From NCBI GenBank assembly GCA_949775045.1, contig OX459096.1, forward strand, positions 48,909,790-48,973,789: 64,000 nt of DNA, given 5' to 3'. Below, piece by piece: positions 1 to 10,515 of the stretch (position 1 is the first letter of the stretch; each line of letters starts with the position of its first letter). This DNA comes from Metridium senile (Eukaryota > Cnidaria > Anthozoa > Actiniaria > Metridiidae). The notes below the pieces were generated by a model, which searched no databases, was not told where the DNA came from, and was given only the letters and a program-made list of their open reading frames with translations. Both the position numbers and the translations under genes were made by a program.

Positions 1-86
1 CCGACTCATTTGAGGCTCGAGAATTAATTTCTCTGATGAGAACATTTCTGAGCTAAAATTTACCTTTTTCAAAGCTCAAACAAAAT

Positions 87-620
87 ATGAGTAAAGGAGT
101 AATCCACGTGGAGAAGGCAGGACAGGCACCTCCACCGAGCAAAGACTTTCATCAATTAGTCGTGACAGAAACTGACGTTATCTGGAGAACATGGCGGATT
201 GCTCTTCGAAGAGATGAGAGAGGAATTCCTCCAAACCAAAAGAAAGTTCTCTGGGCTGAATTTGGACAAGAAGAGCTACTGCAAAGTGATATCAATCGAG
301 TATTCGGAGAGGAAATGTTAAGGCTTGTACATGGAATTGCTTGTGGTGACTGGCTGGTTCGTCTTCCTCCAAAAGTTGTTGTACGATTGACTAGATTTCT
401 TGATGTAATCGATGTCGCTCATATTTCCTCGCTTAACCGCTACATGAGAAATATATGTTGCTCTGACGAGGTATGGAAGAGGATTGTCTACTTATATAGT
501 GACGGCGTTACCGCTGAAATGATGGCAATGGCCAAAGACTTTGGTTGGAGAAAAACGTTTTTCGCTCAAAAAATGCACCTTCGACTGAAAACTAAACGAA
601 AAGGCAAGAAATATAATTGA
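87..620 (+). CDS. FBXO36: FBXO36-like F-box protein, 177 aa, single exon
   Basis: Resembles F-box only protein 36, a putative substrate adaptor of SCF (Skp1-Cul1-F-box) ubiquitin ligases. The N-terminal third carries the family-specific GQAPPPSKDFHQLVVT block (about residues 13-28) followed by a tryptophan-rich stretch. The F-box-like segment is at about residues 91-135 (LPPKVVVRLTRFLDVIDV, then a CCSDEVWKRIV end). The tail (DFGWRKTFFAQKMHLRLK) also matches the family layout. At 177 residues it is slightly shorter than vertebrate FBXO36 (about 188). The ATG at 87 fits the N-terminal alignment. No introns are visible. A candidate AATAAA polyadenylation signal lies at 965-970. Substrate is unknown. 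Confidence 0.85.
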   Translation: MSKGVIHVEKAGQAPPPSKDFHQLVVTETDVIWRTWRIALRRDERGIPPNQKKVLWAEFGQEELLQSDINRVFGEEMLRLVHGIACGDWLVRLPPKVVVRLTRFLDVIDVAHISSLNRYMRNICCSDEVWKRIVYLYSDGVTAEMMAMAKDFGWRKTFFAQKMHLRLKTKRKGKKYN

Positions 621-1000
621 AGTTTGACCAGAAAACTATGTACACTGATAAGTATGTGCTACCACAGAACGACAGTTTTATAACAAGTGTTTTTTGTGTC
701 CTGCAGAATTTTATAATTTAGAAAAAAGGGTTATATTAACGATGCAAGAGTTTGCAAAAGTTATTTTCATTGTCTTACTTTCAACTCTTCTGCTTGATAA
801 TTCGAATGTTTTGCCTTGATTCAGTACTTGCATTATTCAGTACTTGTATTATTTTTGTGTTTTAGGCAGTTTGACTGTTTTAAACTTTTTGTATGAAGTT
901 AAGCAAAAGTTACATTTTTCAAAAGCTTTTTGGTAATTCCTCAACATATTGCCTTTGATTCCAAAATAAAATATTTTTTATACAAGAACTGTTTCTTAAG
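621..1000 (+). other. Probable 3' UTR of the F-box gene
   Basis: AT-rich stretch without a convincing reading frame. It ends with AATAAA at 965-970, about 345 bp after the stop codon. Confidence 0.4.
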
Positions 1001-1249
1001 CTATTTAGTAGGAGGGGGCTGAAGGGGTAAAATGGGAGCTGGATTGGCCTTATTTTTGATTGGGAAAATGGGATTGGATGCACTGGGACTGGGATTTACA
1101 AATAAAAGAACAGTAGAAAATGGGAATGGGATTGAAAATTTGAGCAAAACTGATGGGATTATGTGATTTTTAACTGGTCCCTTCAGGACCCTCTTGTACC
1201 AACTAGTAGCACAACTTGTGGCTGTAAACTTGCTAAACCAATACTTACT

Positions 1250-1872
1250 AACCACTTACTGACACCTTACAAACCACTTATTAATCCCTTACAGACCACT
1301 CACTAATCCCTTACAAACCACTCACTAACACCTTACCAACCACTTACTACACCTTACAAACCACTTACTGACACCTTACCAACCACTTACTAACACCTTA
1401 CCAAATATTTACTGACGCCTTACCAATCACTTACTGACAACTTACAAACCACTTACTGACACCTTACAAACCACTTACTGACACCTTACAAACCACTTAC
1501 TGACACCTTACAAACCACTTACTAATCCCTTACAAACCACTTACTGACAACTTACCAATCACTTACTGACACCTTACCAACCACTTACTGACACCTTATC
1601 AACCACTTACTAACACTTTACAAACCACTTACTGACACCATACCAACCACTTACTGACACCTTAACAACTACTTACTAACACCTTACTGACAACTTACCA
1701 ATCACTTACTGACACCATACCAACCACTTACTGACACCTTAACAACTACTTACTAACATCTTACAAACCACTTACTGACAACTTACCAATCACTTACTGA
1801 CAACTTACCAATCACTTACTGACAACTTACCAACCACCAACACCTTACCAACCACTAACACCTTACCAACCA
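1250..1872. repeat. 22-bp minisatellite array
   Basis: About 28 imperfect tandem units of the type ACCACTTACTGACACCTTAC plus AA. Variants alternate CTTACAAACC / CTTACCAACC and ACTGACA / ACTAACA / ACTAATC. The array ends directly next to an AGGCC-type MITE. Confidence 0.9.
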
Positions 1873-1875
1873 CTC

Positions 1876-2071
1876 AGGCCTCGTCTACACGAATCCGATC
1901 CAGCTGAAACCGCATAGAAATATTTGCGTCCACACGAATCCGCGTATCCGGATGATTCAAGTAAAAGTATGCGGTTTCGGTGACCGGATTCAATGGATTC
2001 TTGTGGATAGGCCGATTCGCATCAAAAAGTATGCGGTTTCAAAAGTATCCGGATCCGTGTAGACGGGGTCT
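1876..2071 (+). mobile_element. AGGCC-ended MITE, copy 1
   Basis: About 200-bp non-autonomous element that begins AGGCCTCGTCTACACGAATC and ends with the inverted GGATCCGTGTAGACGGGGTC T. Sister copies lie at 8704-8750 plus 34456-34606 (split), 34608-34737, 34801-34999 and 38658-38856. Internal sequence has repeated sub-motifs (CCACACGAATCC, TATGCGGTTTC). No clear target duplication was found. No transposase is encoded. Confidence 0.85.
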
Positions 2072-3425
2072 CATTCTAGTCATAGTTGTTAATCAAGTAT
2101 TGAACATTATTTATCTGACCCTACCTGTAATTCAGCCATTAGCTACCAAAGGTTTGAAAAAACAAAGTATCTATCTATCTACTACTCACAAGTACAACTG
2201 GGAACTGTATGGTTTGTTCCCTGGATGTTTTGTTCCTGGATGATTCCATTTCCCCTCGGGTATAACATTTAATCCACACAAAGCATCATAGAACAACTAG
2301 TTTTGACTAATATGCAGTGTTTTAGTAAAAACACAAAAGCTTTTTGAGCTTCTATTGGATGAATAAAAAAAAACAATTTCTATTTCCTATCACTTCTATT
2401 TCTGTGGGTTATTTGAAAGAAATAGGTAATTGTATACTGCTCTTGAAGTGTTGTAATTGCCCAGGGACGTACAATTTGATATTTGATCTTCAAGTGTGGC
2501 ACAATATTTGCGACTCAATTTCTCTTTGCCATATTGAAAAGAATTGAGACCTTGCTTAATAGTTTAATTTTAGAGGATTTAAGCCTGTTTTGGTTCAAAA
2601 GTTGCTGTTCATTTAAAGGCAATTACCACACAGCCATATATTAAGTCAAAACTAGTTTTTTTTAGTATGTTATGAGTGGATTTAGTGTATATACCAGGGA
2701 GGATGAATAATAAACTTGAATATAATGGGACAAAACATCAGTCATTCACACTTATGGCAAATCATTTATTGTTGTATGATAATTTACTATTGAATCTACC
2801 ATCAATATAGAGTTATGTTATAACTTATTCATACATTCAAACAAGAGTAACAATTTTATTAGTTGTTGTTGCTGTAAAAATAAAACTTTCAAGGATGTCA
2901 AAGTCATAAAAGGCTTAGAATTGATATAAATGTTATCCACTGCATAAAGGTTTATTCAATGATAGCACTATTCAGCTTTTTTCACAACTGTCTCCATGTT
3001 ACAAATGTTAATGGTATGATATGGTGTTTGGATACTTTAATGTGATCAGTCTTTCCATTTTCTTCTGAGAAAAAAAAAAACAACTCTGATTCAACAGAGA
3101 AAAGAATATCCACATGAATATCCAACACTAGGGGTGCTATTTTAAATAAGAGGATTATTCCCCTGAGCCTCTGTTTCATAATTGTCTATGTATGGCAAAT
3201 CAAGGATAAACTATTAAAGGTCAGCTATTGTGTAAAGTAAAACGTTTTTGTAGTTGTGCTTAAAACAAAAATGAAAATTCTTTATTGGTTTGTTGTGTGC
3301 TTTACTTCACTAAATGCATTTCACATATTATCATTGCATGTTAATTTGTGCAGCAGCTATACAAGTTACTGATATATGTCATTAGTATTATTAGGTTAGC
3401 TGGTTCTATTCTACTTTTTAACACA
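2072..3425. other. Gene-free stretch
   Basis: No coding or structural feature could be supported. Short open frames here have no recognisable domain, and base composition is AT-rich and intergenic in character. Confidence 0.5.
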
Positions 3426-3689
3426 TATACACCTATTTCAATTAACGTTGTCCATCTGGAATGGTTGATCTGAGACCGATAGGAATTGTGGGAGTTCATT
3501 AAATTTCAAATACATTGTTTTAATCACACTTGAATGGTACTGAATTACAGATAACAGTATTTCAGAAGTAAACATTAATATTCAAGCGTGATTATAATAG
3601 TGCATTTGCAGTTTAATGAGTTCCCTCAATTCCTATCGGTCTCAGATCAACCATTCCAGATGGACAATGTTAATTGAAAAAGGTGTATA
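3426..3689. mobile_element. Palindromic MITE with about 65-bp inverted repeats
   Basis: The left arm (TATACACCTATTTCAATTAA C...GAGACCGATAGGAATT) is mirrored at 3622-3689 as AATTCCTATCGGTCTC ... GTTAATTGAAAAAGGTGTAT A. The element is flanked by TA-rich sequence and lies just downstream of the LITAF gene. Confidence 0.85.
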
Positions 3690-3741
3690 TATTTTTTTGA
3701 TTGTGCAAAATGTTTGAGTTATGAAGGGTCTTGTGAAAACA

Positions 3742-6700
3742 TCACATTCTTCTGAAGGAACCAACTTGTCTGCTGCAGTTTGGACAGGAATGGAGAACAT
3801 CCTTGCATCCATCAATAACAAATGGCAACCAACAGCAAGGCCAGCTACAAAAAAAAAAAAATGTTAGGCATGTTTGTTTCAAAAATCTAAGTACCCCACA
3901 CACAAACTTCAGACGAAATTAAGAAAATGTTAGATCTAATTGTATCAAAAAGTGCCCCACATATATAAAAAACATTTATAGTACATCTATAGTTACCTTC
4001 AGAATACAGTTTTAATGTACCTTAAGAGCATGTAAATTATTTAAGGTACTTTAAAAAACTCATGAATAATAAATGAGACATTTACAAAAGAAACCATGAC
4101 GAGTGATGTAAATATTCTTAAAAAATTCATGAATAATTAATGAGACATTTTCAAAAGAAACCATAATAATAATAATAATAATAACTTTAATTCTTATATA
4201 GCTTACAAATACTTAAAATGAAAAATTAGTTAAAAATAAAATAATTATGTATATATATATATTAGTAAAAATCTCAAGATATAACTTATAAAAATATAAT
4301 AGCAAAAATGGTGTAAAAATATAAATAATAACTAAAACAAAAATATATATCATGTTAAAATATCATGTCAGTTAAAGAAAATTTATATCTTTGCTAAAAA
4401 GAAAAGTCTTAAGTTCCTTCTTAAATGATTCTAGAGAAGCAGATTGCTTTATATGTAGTGGTAACGTATTCCAATGTTTTGGTGCATAGAATGAGAAAGC
4501 ACGACCACCATAGTATTTTGTTCTTGATTTGGGTACTTTTAATTGTTGCTTGTGTGATGATCTTAAGACTCTCGTTGGCTTGTATGGTTCCAATAGATTA
4601 CTGAGATAGTCCGGAGCAAGACCATGAAGAGATTTGTAGACGAGTAAAATGATCTTGTAGATAATTCTCTTCTTGATGGGGAGCCAATGGAGTTTTCTTA
4701 GAACTGGTGTAATATGTTCATATCTTTTGGTTCGAGATACTATTCTCGCTGCAGAGTTTTGAATTCTTTGAATCTTGGACAACTCTTTATCAGGAAGCCC
4801 ATAGAGCATGCTATTACACTGGTCAAGTTTTGATGTTATTAAAGCGTGGACAAGCTTCTCAGTGCTCACATCATCAAGGTACCGCCGGACTTGACCTACA
4901 CGTCCAAGCGAGAAAGATGCCGATCTACAGAGTTGGTTTACATGCGAGTTCATTGTGAGATGACTGTCAAGAGTAACACCAAGGTCACGCACTGAAGACG
5001 TGAGCGCTACTTCGGATTCACCAATGTTGATGTGTGGTAAAACGTCATGTTTCTGAAATCGTGACGAAAACTGAATAACATCTGTCTTGGATTCGTTACA
5101 CACTAATTTGTTAGCTGTCATCCAATGGAGGATAGATGCGATGCAATGCTGAAAGTTAGCAATGTCACTATCTAGGTATTGAGACTTATCTAGGTATTGA
5201 GACTTAACCATGACCATGACGAGTGTTGTAAATCTTCATACAACACTAGTGTTGTATATCCTGATTTGCATAAGTTTTAACTTGTAAATTCTCAGCAAGA
5301 TTTACTTTAATCTTGAACATTTTGGTAAAATATGAAAGAGCTAACCTAGACATTTTTAAGTCTTTTACAACATTCACGTCCATTTTGTATTGGCTATACA
5401 ATCACACGTCTTCAGCTTGTGATTGTATCTGCTGATACAACATGGCTGCTCATGTTGTACACATTACATATATGGCTATTAAAGTGGGTGTCATTTCTTA
5501 AATTATACTGTTATTATAATAATTGTAAAATGACTGTATTTTTAACATACACATAATTTTCCATATCTAAAATGTAAAAATTCACACCTAAACAAGAGGG
5601 GTGTAAGGTTTTGTAGTTCTTTGCATTTATATCTCAGTTTTGCTGTTTTACAAATCAAATTGGTTGCGGTTTTTAGCAAATTTGGTGCAATTGCTGTTTT
5701 TTTGTGTGCGGTTTTGCAGTCAACAACCCCCCTTTACACCCCCCTCCTAACCCAAAATATATTAAAAAACCGTTAAATGTTTTGAACAAAAACTACCCAT
5801 AAAATTCCAAACTTTTTTGGATTCAGAAACGTACAATGTATAATCTTGAGCTGGCTTTAACATAGAGTCAAAGTGAAGAAGTGTGCAACCAAAATGCAAA
5901 GGTATTTTAAACTGAAAGTCATGGTTAATTAAGAATTTAAGCTCAGACTTCCTTTAAATGCCTGAAATTCATTCAGGCATGGCCTTACTTGACCTTCGTT
6001 TCATAACCATTTCCCTGCTAGATCTTGGGATCAGTTCCATCTTGTTGTACACTCTCTACTTTATATATAGTACAAAATATGTATGTGTTTACGGTTTTCT
6101 TAGTTTCACTGGTAATGTATCTATTTTTGATCTGTACGTTTTTCATATTAAATTTACTTAATACGCTTTAAACTATATTTATCATATTGTAAACAATATT
6201 TACAATCACTTATATTAATAAAAAACATGCAGGCTCTTGCTTAGGTAGAGTTCAAATCAAAGGAAGGAGATTTTTTAAGAAATATATACAGGTATATAGT
6301 CCTTTTGTGACCGTTCCCGATTGCCCTGCCGCATGTCGAGTTGTTGAGCATAAAACAATCTTAAATTCCTGTTCAATCATATTAGCTATAATCAGTGATC
6401 CATAATTTGCGAATCTCTAAGGCGATCCAGACTACTTTTACAGTTTAGGTAGGTGTTCTTTCCTTTATTTGTTTGTTTTTGTTAATACAGGCGTAATCGA
6501 AACTACAGTGATGAGACACATCATTCGCCCCATATCGCTTCAAGTACAACAATCTCAAGCGAATATTTTGTACTATTTCGTGTTCATTACATTAATTTTC
6601 AAAGTAAAACTATAAAGCTGGTTAGGTGCCTATCATATCATATCTGTACTGAATATCTTTGTAGATTGAAACACCCGAAAATCTTACATAAGGCACGAGG

Positions 6701-7210
6701 TAAGTTCGTCAATGCAATATCAGTTATGTACGATAGTAAAGTTAGAAAGACCCTAAACGATAAAGTTACAAGATCGACCATTACACAATAGTCTTCCTTG
6801 GACAAATTTGAAGCTAAAATAGCCTATTCCTAGTATAAACAACGTTATACTTACAAAAGGAAGAAGAGGACAAGGCAAATGATCCAAGCCAATGTGCCAG
6901 TGACATACTCAGTTGCTGTTATAATACTAGCATGGCAATGTGGACATGTCATCGATACTGGAGCCTCTCCAAAAATAGCTCCAGTAATTATAGTTGTTAC
7001 AGGCTGTTGTTGGATAACTGTAGTGTGTTGTACTCCTTGTTGTGGGTAGCCTTGAGCTGGTGGATAGCCTTGTTGTGGATAGCCTTGAGGAGGATAGCCA
7101 GGTTGTTGTGGATATCCAGGTTGTTGTGGATAGCCAGGTTGTTGTGGATATGATGGCGGATAGCCCGCCTTAGAAGGCTCCTGTGCTTGATATGCTGGTG
7201 GTTGTTGCAT
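3742..7210 (-). CDS. LITAF-domain (LPS-induced TNF factor-like) protein, two exons, 152 aa
   Basis: Exon 1 is 6855-7210 and ends at a GTAAGT donor. Exon 2 is 3742-3844, preceded by a polypyrimidine tract and TAG acceptor. The exons join in phase (TT/C) to a 152-residue frame. Residues 15-60 are a Pro/Gln/Tyr-rich tract built on YPQQPG repeats. The LITAF domain follows: first knuckle CPHC at 89-92, a hydrophobic membrane-inserting segment at about 101-128 with a WPCC pair, and the second knuckle CPNC at 139-142. In this family the two CxxC pairs bind zinc and the hydrophobic part anchors the protein in late endosome or lysosome membranes. The 3-kb intron holds a non-LTR retrotransposon fragment and an older dispersed repeat. 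Which vertebrate paralogue it matches (LITAF or CDIP1) cannot be told from this. Confidence 0.88.
4030..4165. repeat. Dispersed repeat, left part (split by retroelement)
   Basis: Contains CTCATGAATAATTAATGAGA followed by CATTTTCAAAAGAAACCAT, twice in degenerate form. The same sequence continues at 5208-5300 after the retroelement. A sister copy lies at 61970-62200, where it runs uninterrupted through CACGACCATGACAAGTTCTG. The copy here was therefore split by the insertion. Confidence 0.7.
4166..5210 (-). pseudogene. 5'-truncated non-LTR retrotransposon, RT C-terminal part
   Basis: The open frame 4372-5217 (281 codons) holds the C-terminal half of a non-LTR reverse transcriptase. Visible parts are the [15 protein letters not shown] block after the active-site region, a [15 protein letters not shown] segment, and the [20 protein letters not shown] thumb-like region. 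The YADD active site and the endonuclease are missing, so it is a dead 5'-truncated copy. Its 3' end (low coordinates) is a short (ATT)n tail at 4166-4185, as in CR1/L2-like elements. It lies inside the LITAF intron and interrupts a dispersed repeat. ACCAT occurs on both sides and may be the target duplication. Clade assignment is a guess. Confidence 0.8.
5208..5470. repeat. Dispersed repeat, right part
   Basis: Continues the repeat at 4030-4165 (CCATGACGAGTGTTGTAAAT C ...). It also matches 61990-62200, including GATTTGCATAAGTTTTAACT against a closely similar stretch there. Confidence 0.6.
5471..6854. other. LITAF intron sequence, no further feature
   Basis: AT-rich intronic DNA. I saw no exon with splice borders or domain content between 5471 and the donor at 6854. 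Confidence 0.5.
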
Positions 7211-7574
7211 AGTTTGATCAAAGTATCACCAAAAAATGGCAGTTTTTCAATGATTCGCTTCGAATATAATAGTCAATTTGCTTCGATCCTTCGAAGAACT
7301 TATTCTGATCTGGATGACGCATTGAAAATGTCACGTGACAGTCGAGCCCAGTCTTCCGCCCACGCACGTATCCATGCCGGCCGTCGACAAAACAAAACAA
7401 ACACAAAGCGGTAACCGGCGCGAGTTAAGCCTCTTCTCTTTCCTTCCCTTCCCCTCCCCAAACCTTCCCAACCCCCATGAGCCTGTTCATAGGCTAGCGC
7501 GAGTAGTAGGGAATGGCCGATTTGAGGACACTTTTTATATTTGGTCAAATTTCTGGGATAATGGAGTGGTCAAA

Positions 7575-7764
7575 ATTACTGCAGTTTTCGACTTTCTGCG
7601 AACTCAGACATTCCCACGGCTTATTGTGAAACACGTTTTTAGGCTGCCGTCAATCAAAACTAATTAGTCAGTACCAGTCCTTGATTGACCGCAGCTAAAA
7701 ACGTATTTCACAAGGCGAGCCGTTGAAATGTCTGAGTTCGCAGAAAGTCGAAAACCGCAGTAAT
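7575..7764. mobile_element. Palindromic MITE, about 190 bp
   Basis: Begins ATTACTGCAGTTTTCGACTT and ends with the inverted AAGTCGAAAACCGCAGTAAT. The arms of about 90 bp include CTCAGACATT / AATGTCTGAG and a central TGATTGAC-type core. It lies just upstream of the LITAF gene. Confidence 0.85.
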
Positions 7765-7820
7765 GAAAATTATTAAATATTCAAAATTATATGTTTTTTT
7801 ATATTGTGATAAAAATATTA

Positions 7821-8703
7821 GAGTGCAAATAATATAACCGTGAAATAGTTAGCTAGCTAACTAATTACTAACTATGTGCTATTTCTTGCCTAAATTTGAT
7901 TTGTCGAGAAATAAGCGAGCCGTGACGGGTCTTGCAAGTGCAGTATGTGACGGAGGAGATACACATTTCATTTTAGCTTGCGACGACTGGGGCACACGTG
8001 GAAAAAACTGCATCATTTGAGACGTATTTTTCAGGAGAAAACACAGAGTTTGTTTTATTTCATTATTTGGTAGGTTTTTCCTTGTTGTTTTGGTTCATTT
8101 TTTCTAGCTTTGATTGAGTTCTCGAGTTACAATTCCGTCTTGTGTATTCATTATTTGCTGCGCGCAAGTTGAAACAATAAAATGGAGAGCAAGGTATGTT
8201 TTTTTCTTGATTTTGATTTTGATAAATGTGTCTTGCATCTTGATTTCTAGCTACATGTTTTGAAACAATTAAACGGATAGCAAACAATTTCATTTGCGTG
8301 CCGTGTTGTTAATTCACTGTGTTTGTGTCTTGATTTTATAGTTTTAGATGTGTCTTGTGTCTTGGTTTTTCGACCATAAAAGAATAAATGGATAACAAAC
8401 AATTCCATTTGCGTGCTGTATTGTTAATTCGAATTCACTGTGTTTGCGTCTTGATTTTAGTTTTAGATGTGTCTTGTGTCTTGGTTTTTCGACCATAAAA
8501 GAATAAATGGATAACAAACAATTTCATTTGCGTGCTGTGTTGTTAATTCGAATTCACTGTGTTTGTGTCTTGATTTTAGTTTTAGATGCGTCTTGCATGT
8601 GTCTTGATTTTTTAGCTCAAAAGAAATAAAAGTGTTAGCAAATACTAGTTCATTTGCGTATTGGGTATTTATTGTAGTTATAGTTGTGTCTGCGTCTTGA
8701 TTT
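7821..8703. mobile_element. Left part of a TA-flanked GAGTGC element split by nested insertions
   Basis: Starts with GAGTGCAAATAATATAACCG after a TA. The matching inverted end is at 35106-35125, also followed by TA, about 27 kb away. The two ends stay similar for about 90 bp (GTGAAATAG...AACTA...TTGCCTAA against its inverse). A complete relative of 1.48 kb lies at 37749-39230 and a 110-bp relative at 49136-49245. The simplest reading is one element of roughly 1.5 kb into which everything from 8704 to 34999 was later inserted. Confidence 0.7.
8190..8700. repeat. About 120-bp tandem repeats
   Basis: Three to four units, each with GTGTCTTGATTTTAGTTTTA G, a CATAAAAGAATAAATGGATA block and CATTTGCGTGCTGTGTTGTT. 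A related array in the opposite orientation lies at 38180-38520 inside the complete GAGTGC element, which supports both being subterminal parts of one family. Confidence 0.75.
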
Positions 8704-8750
8704 AGGCCTCGTCTACACGAATCCGATCCGGCTGAAACCGCATAGAAATA
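8704..8750 (+). mobile_element. AGGCC MITE, left fragment of a split copy
   Basis: Sequence AGGCCTCGTCTACACGAATC ... CATAGAAATA stops at position 8750. The continuation TATGCGTCCACACGAATCCG appears at 34456, after the nested elements. Uninterrupted copies elsewhere show that these two pieces belong together. Confidence 0.8.
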
Positions 8751-9008
8751 TTCTTCGTTTGCAACCACGTGATAATCGGGACATAATAGACCATAATAAG
8801 CCAATTTCTGCCGATCTCAAATTTCACAACCTTATTTCTCAGTCGTATTGAAAAATGACATTCATATTCTTTTAAAGCATTCAAAACTGAGTATATTGAC
8901 CGATTTTTGAATCTGTAGAGTATTTGGATGCAGAATTATTCGCGATCAAAGTTGCGCGATATTTGGTAAGAATGTATGGAGCGGCCATGCTGGAGGACAT
9001 CTCATATC
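8751..9008. mobile_element. TA-flanked TTCTTCG element, left part
   Basis: Begins TTCTTCGTTTGCAACCACGT directly after TA (8749-8750). The inverted end GTTGCAAACGAAGAA is at 34441-34455, followed by TA. It therefore inserted into the AGGCC MITE and was itself split by the Polinton. No protein is encoded in the remaining 260 plus 360 bp. Confidence 0.65.
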
Positions 9009-9454
9009 TACGGTGGCCCACAAGGGCAAAACACAGCTCAACATTTGGTTGAAAACACAACAAAGTTTCGCAGAACAAAACAAAGTTTCGTAGAACAAAA
9101 CAAAGTTTTGTAGAACAAAACAAAGTTTTGTAGAACAAAACAAAGTTTCGTAGAACAAAACAAAGTTTCATGGAACAAAATAAAGTTTCGGAGAACAAAA
9201 CACAGTTTCGGAGAACAAAACAAAGTTTCGGAGAACAAAACAAAGTTTCGGAGAACAAAAAAAAGTTTCGGAGAACACAACTGCCAACTGATACAAAACA
9301 AAATTTCGGGAGACTGGAACTTACCTGTAGCTCGGACAACACATGGCATGACTGACTGAGTTTGGGCTACCTGTGGTCAGGGAAGTCGCTATGTTTTGTC
9401 AAAACTGCGGTTGCTGGGTGAGAAAAGACTACAAATATTGTCCTGGTTGTTGTA
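9009..9454 (+). repeat. Polinton left terminal inverted repeat, outer part
   Basis: Matches the inverse of 33750-34092, including the 20-bp minisatellite, the zinc-ribbon start codon region and the GTCCTGGTTGTTGTA sequence where the 9.2-kb insertion begins. It continues at 18664-18908 on the other side of that insertion. Left and right differ by a few substitutions, a 6-nt insertion near 9327, and minisatellite copy number. Confidence 0.9.
9050..9290 (+). repeat. 20-bp minisatellite in left terminal repeat
   Basis: About 12 units of GTTTCGGAGAACAAAACAAA, with variants TCGTAG, TTGTAG and TCATGG. The right terminal repeat has the same array with about six units (33915-34050). Confidence 0.9.
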
Positions 9455-9712
9455 CTTCATCTAGTACTTCAAGAAAGGAAGCCACGTCTGTCAATACTTT
9501 CACGGAATTTAAAGAAAAGAAGTCTAAGGAAAGGATCGATCAATATCAATTAACCGGAAAAAAATAAGAAAAGAAAGATGTCCGATTATTTCCCAGTTAC
9601 TATCAACGTTGGAGTCGCATCTATCCTATCAGGGACTATGACACCGGTACGAGGAAAGTCTTTACCACTCAAAGCTCCCAAATCCGGCTGTGTCAGCAAA
9701 ACCTCCTTATGT
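9391..9712 (+). pseudogene. Zinc-ribbon protein 5' exon, interrupted by one frameshift
   Basis: The ATG at 9391 opens a zinc ribbon (FCQNCG, ten residues, CPGC at about residues 2-20). A basic FTEFKEKKSKERIDQY segment follows and the frame stops at 9567. Shifting one base at the A7 run 9558-9564 reopens the frame into VTINVG and PVRGKSLPLKAP. The order zinc ribbon, KKSKER block, VTINVG, RGKxLPL resembles a multicopy family I recall from cnidarian genomes (no search done). A possible splice donor (GTAAGG) follows near 9714. The first 20 codons lie in the Polinton terminal repeat, the rest in the 9.2-kb element. Function unknown. Confidence 0.5.
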
Positions 9713-9764
9713 AAGGGAGAAGGTCAAAACAACAGTCCAAACCAGGGACCCAGTTTTTTCAAAG

Positions 9765-9960
9765 AGGTTGGTGGGTGGCGGGTGTTACCCCCCCCCCCCC
9801 CCCAAGGTTGGTAGTGGTGGCGGGTGGCACCCTCTCCCCCCTTGGGAGGTAGTGGTGGCGGCAACATACCCCCCCCCCCCCCCATGCTCCATGGTAGGGA
9901 CCCAATTTTAAATACGAGGGTGACGGGTGGCGGACGTTACCCCCCCCCCCCCCCCCTCCT
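9765..9960. repeat. C-run minisatellite, left arm
   Basis: Three to four units of about 60 bp, each GGTGGCGGGTG followed by TTACC or ACATAC and a run of 12-18 C. Mirrored in inverted orientation at 17690-17910. The C runs make assembly here uncertain. Confidence 0.75.
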
Positions 9961-10515
9961 TGAACTTGGAAGTGGTGTTCCAGCATTCCGCGCACCCGCC
10001 TCTACCCCGTTCCCTGATAAACTGATAATTGTGCTGGTGTATATATTCAACTTTTAGTTCCAAAATTACATCGACATAGATCGAATTGAGAATACCTGAA
10101 CAAGAGTGAAGCCTAGCTGATTGATCTTTGTGGTCGGCCAAAAAATTGGAACAGATACAATGACATCTTACATTAATTTATTTTTAAGTGAGAGGAAAGT
10201 TGTGATCTTCTTGTTGTAAGCCCGGCTTCATGCAAAAACGTTTATAGGTCTATTATAAAATGACGCCAAAAACTTTGAACATGACCCAAAGGTCAATATT
10301 TTACTCTTATGTTTCCTTCATCATGTCACCATAGGGTAAATTTACCATGTAATTTCTTGCCCGTTCGCATCATAGTTAATAGTTAGAGCTAGAACTTGCA
10401 TTTATCCAAATCTGTTTGTTTTGCAGAAATGTGTGTAAGCGCGGCAGGCATTTATATAGAGTTTAATACCAAAAATTGTCTTGCTCTACCAATCTTCAAA
10501 GAAGCCGTCGTCCTG

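Noticed and set aside
1260..1870. Array looked at as a possible CRISPR or telomeric array
   Set aside because: There are no unique spacers; all units are near-identical minisatellite copies.
6932..7221. Open frames on both strands over the LITAF first exon
   Set aside because: They are shadows produced by the GGTTGTTGTGGATAGCCA-type repeat of the YPQQPG coding region.
9009..9035. AG...CT Polinton ends about 25-35 bp further out (AGAAGTTTTGGCC right, AAGAATGTATGG left)
   Set aside because: No 6-bp duplication fits there, whereas CATATC fits exactly at 9003-9008 and 34093-34098; kept as the less likely alternative.
8881..9355. Long frames over the terminal minisatellite (FVLFSETLFCSPKLC-type repeats)
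   Set aside because: The 20-bp unit is not a multiple of three and the protein is just translated minisatellite; the right-end copies at 33858-34148 are the same.
9578..10057. Pro-rich and Gly-rich frames around the C runs
   Set aside because: Translated C-run minisatellite; no domain content after the RGKSLPL segment.
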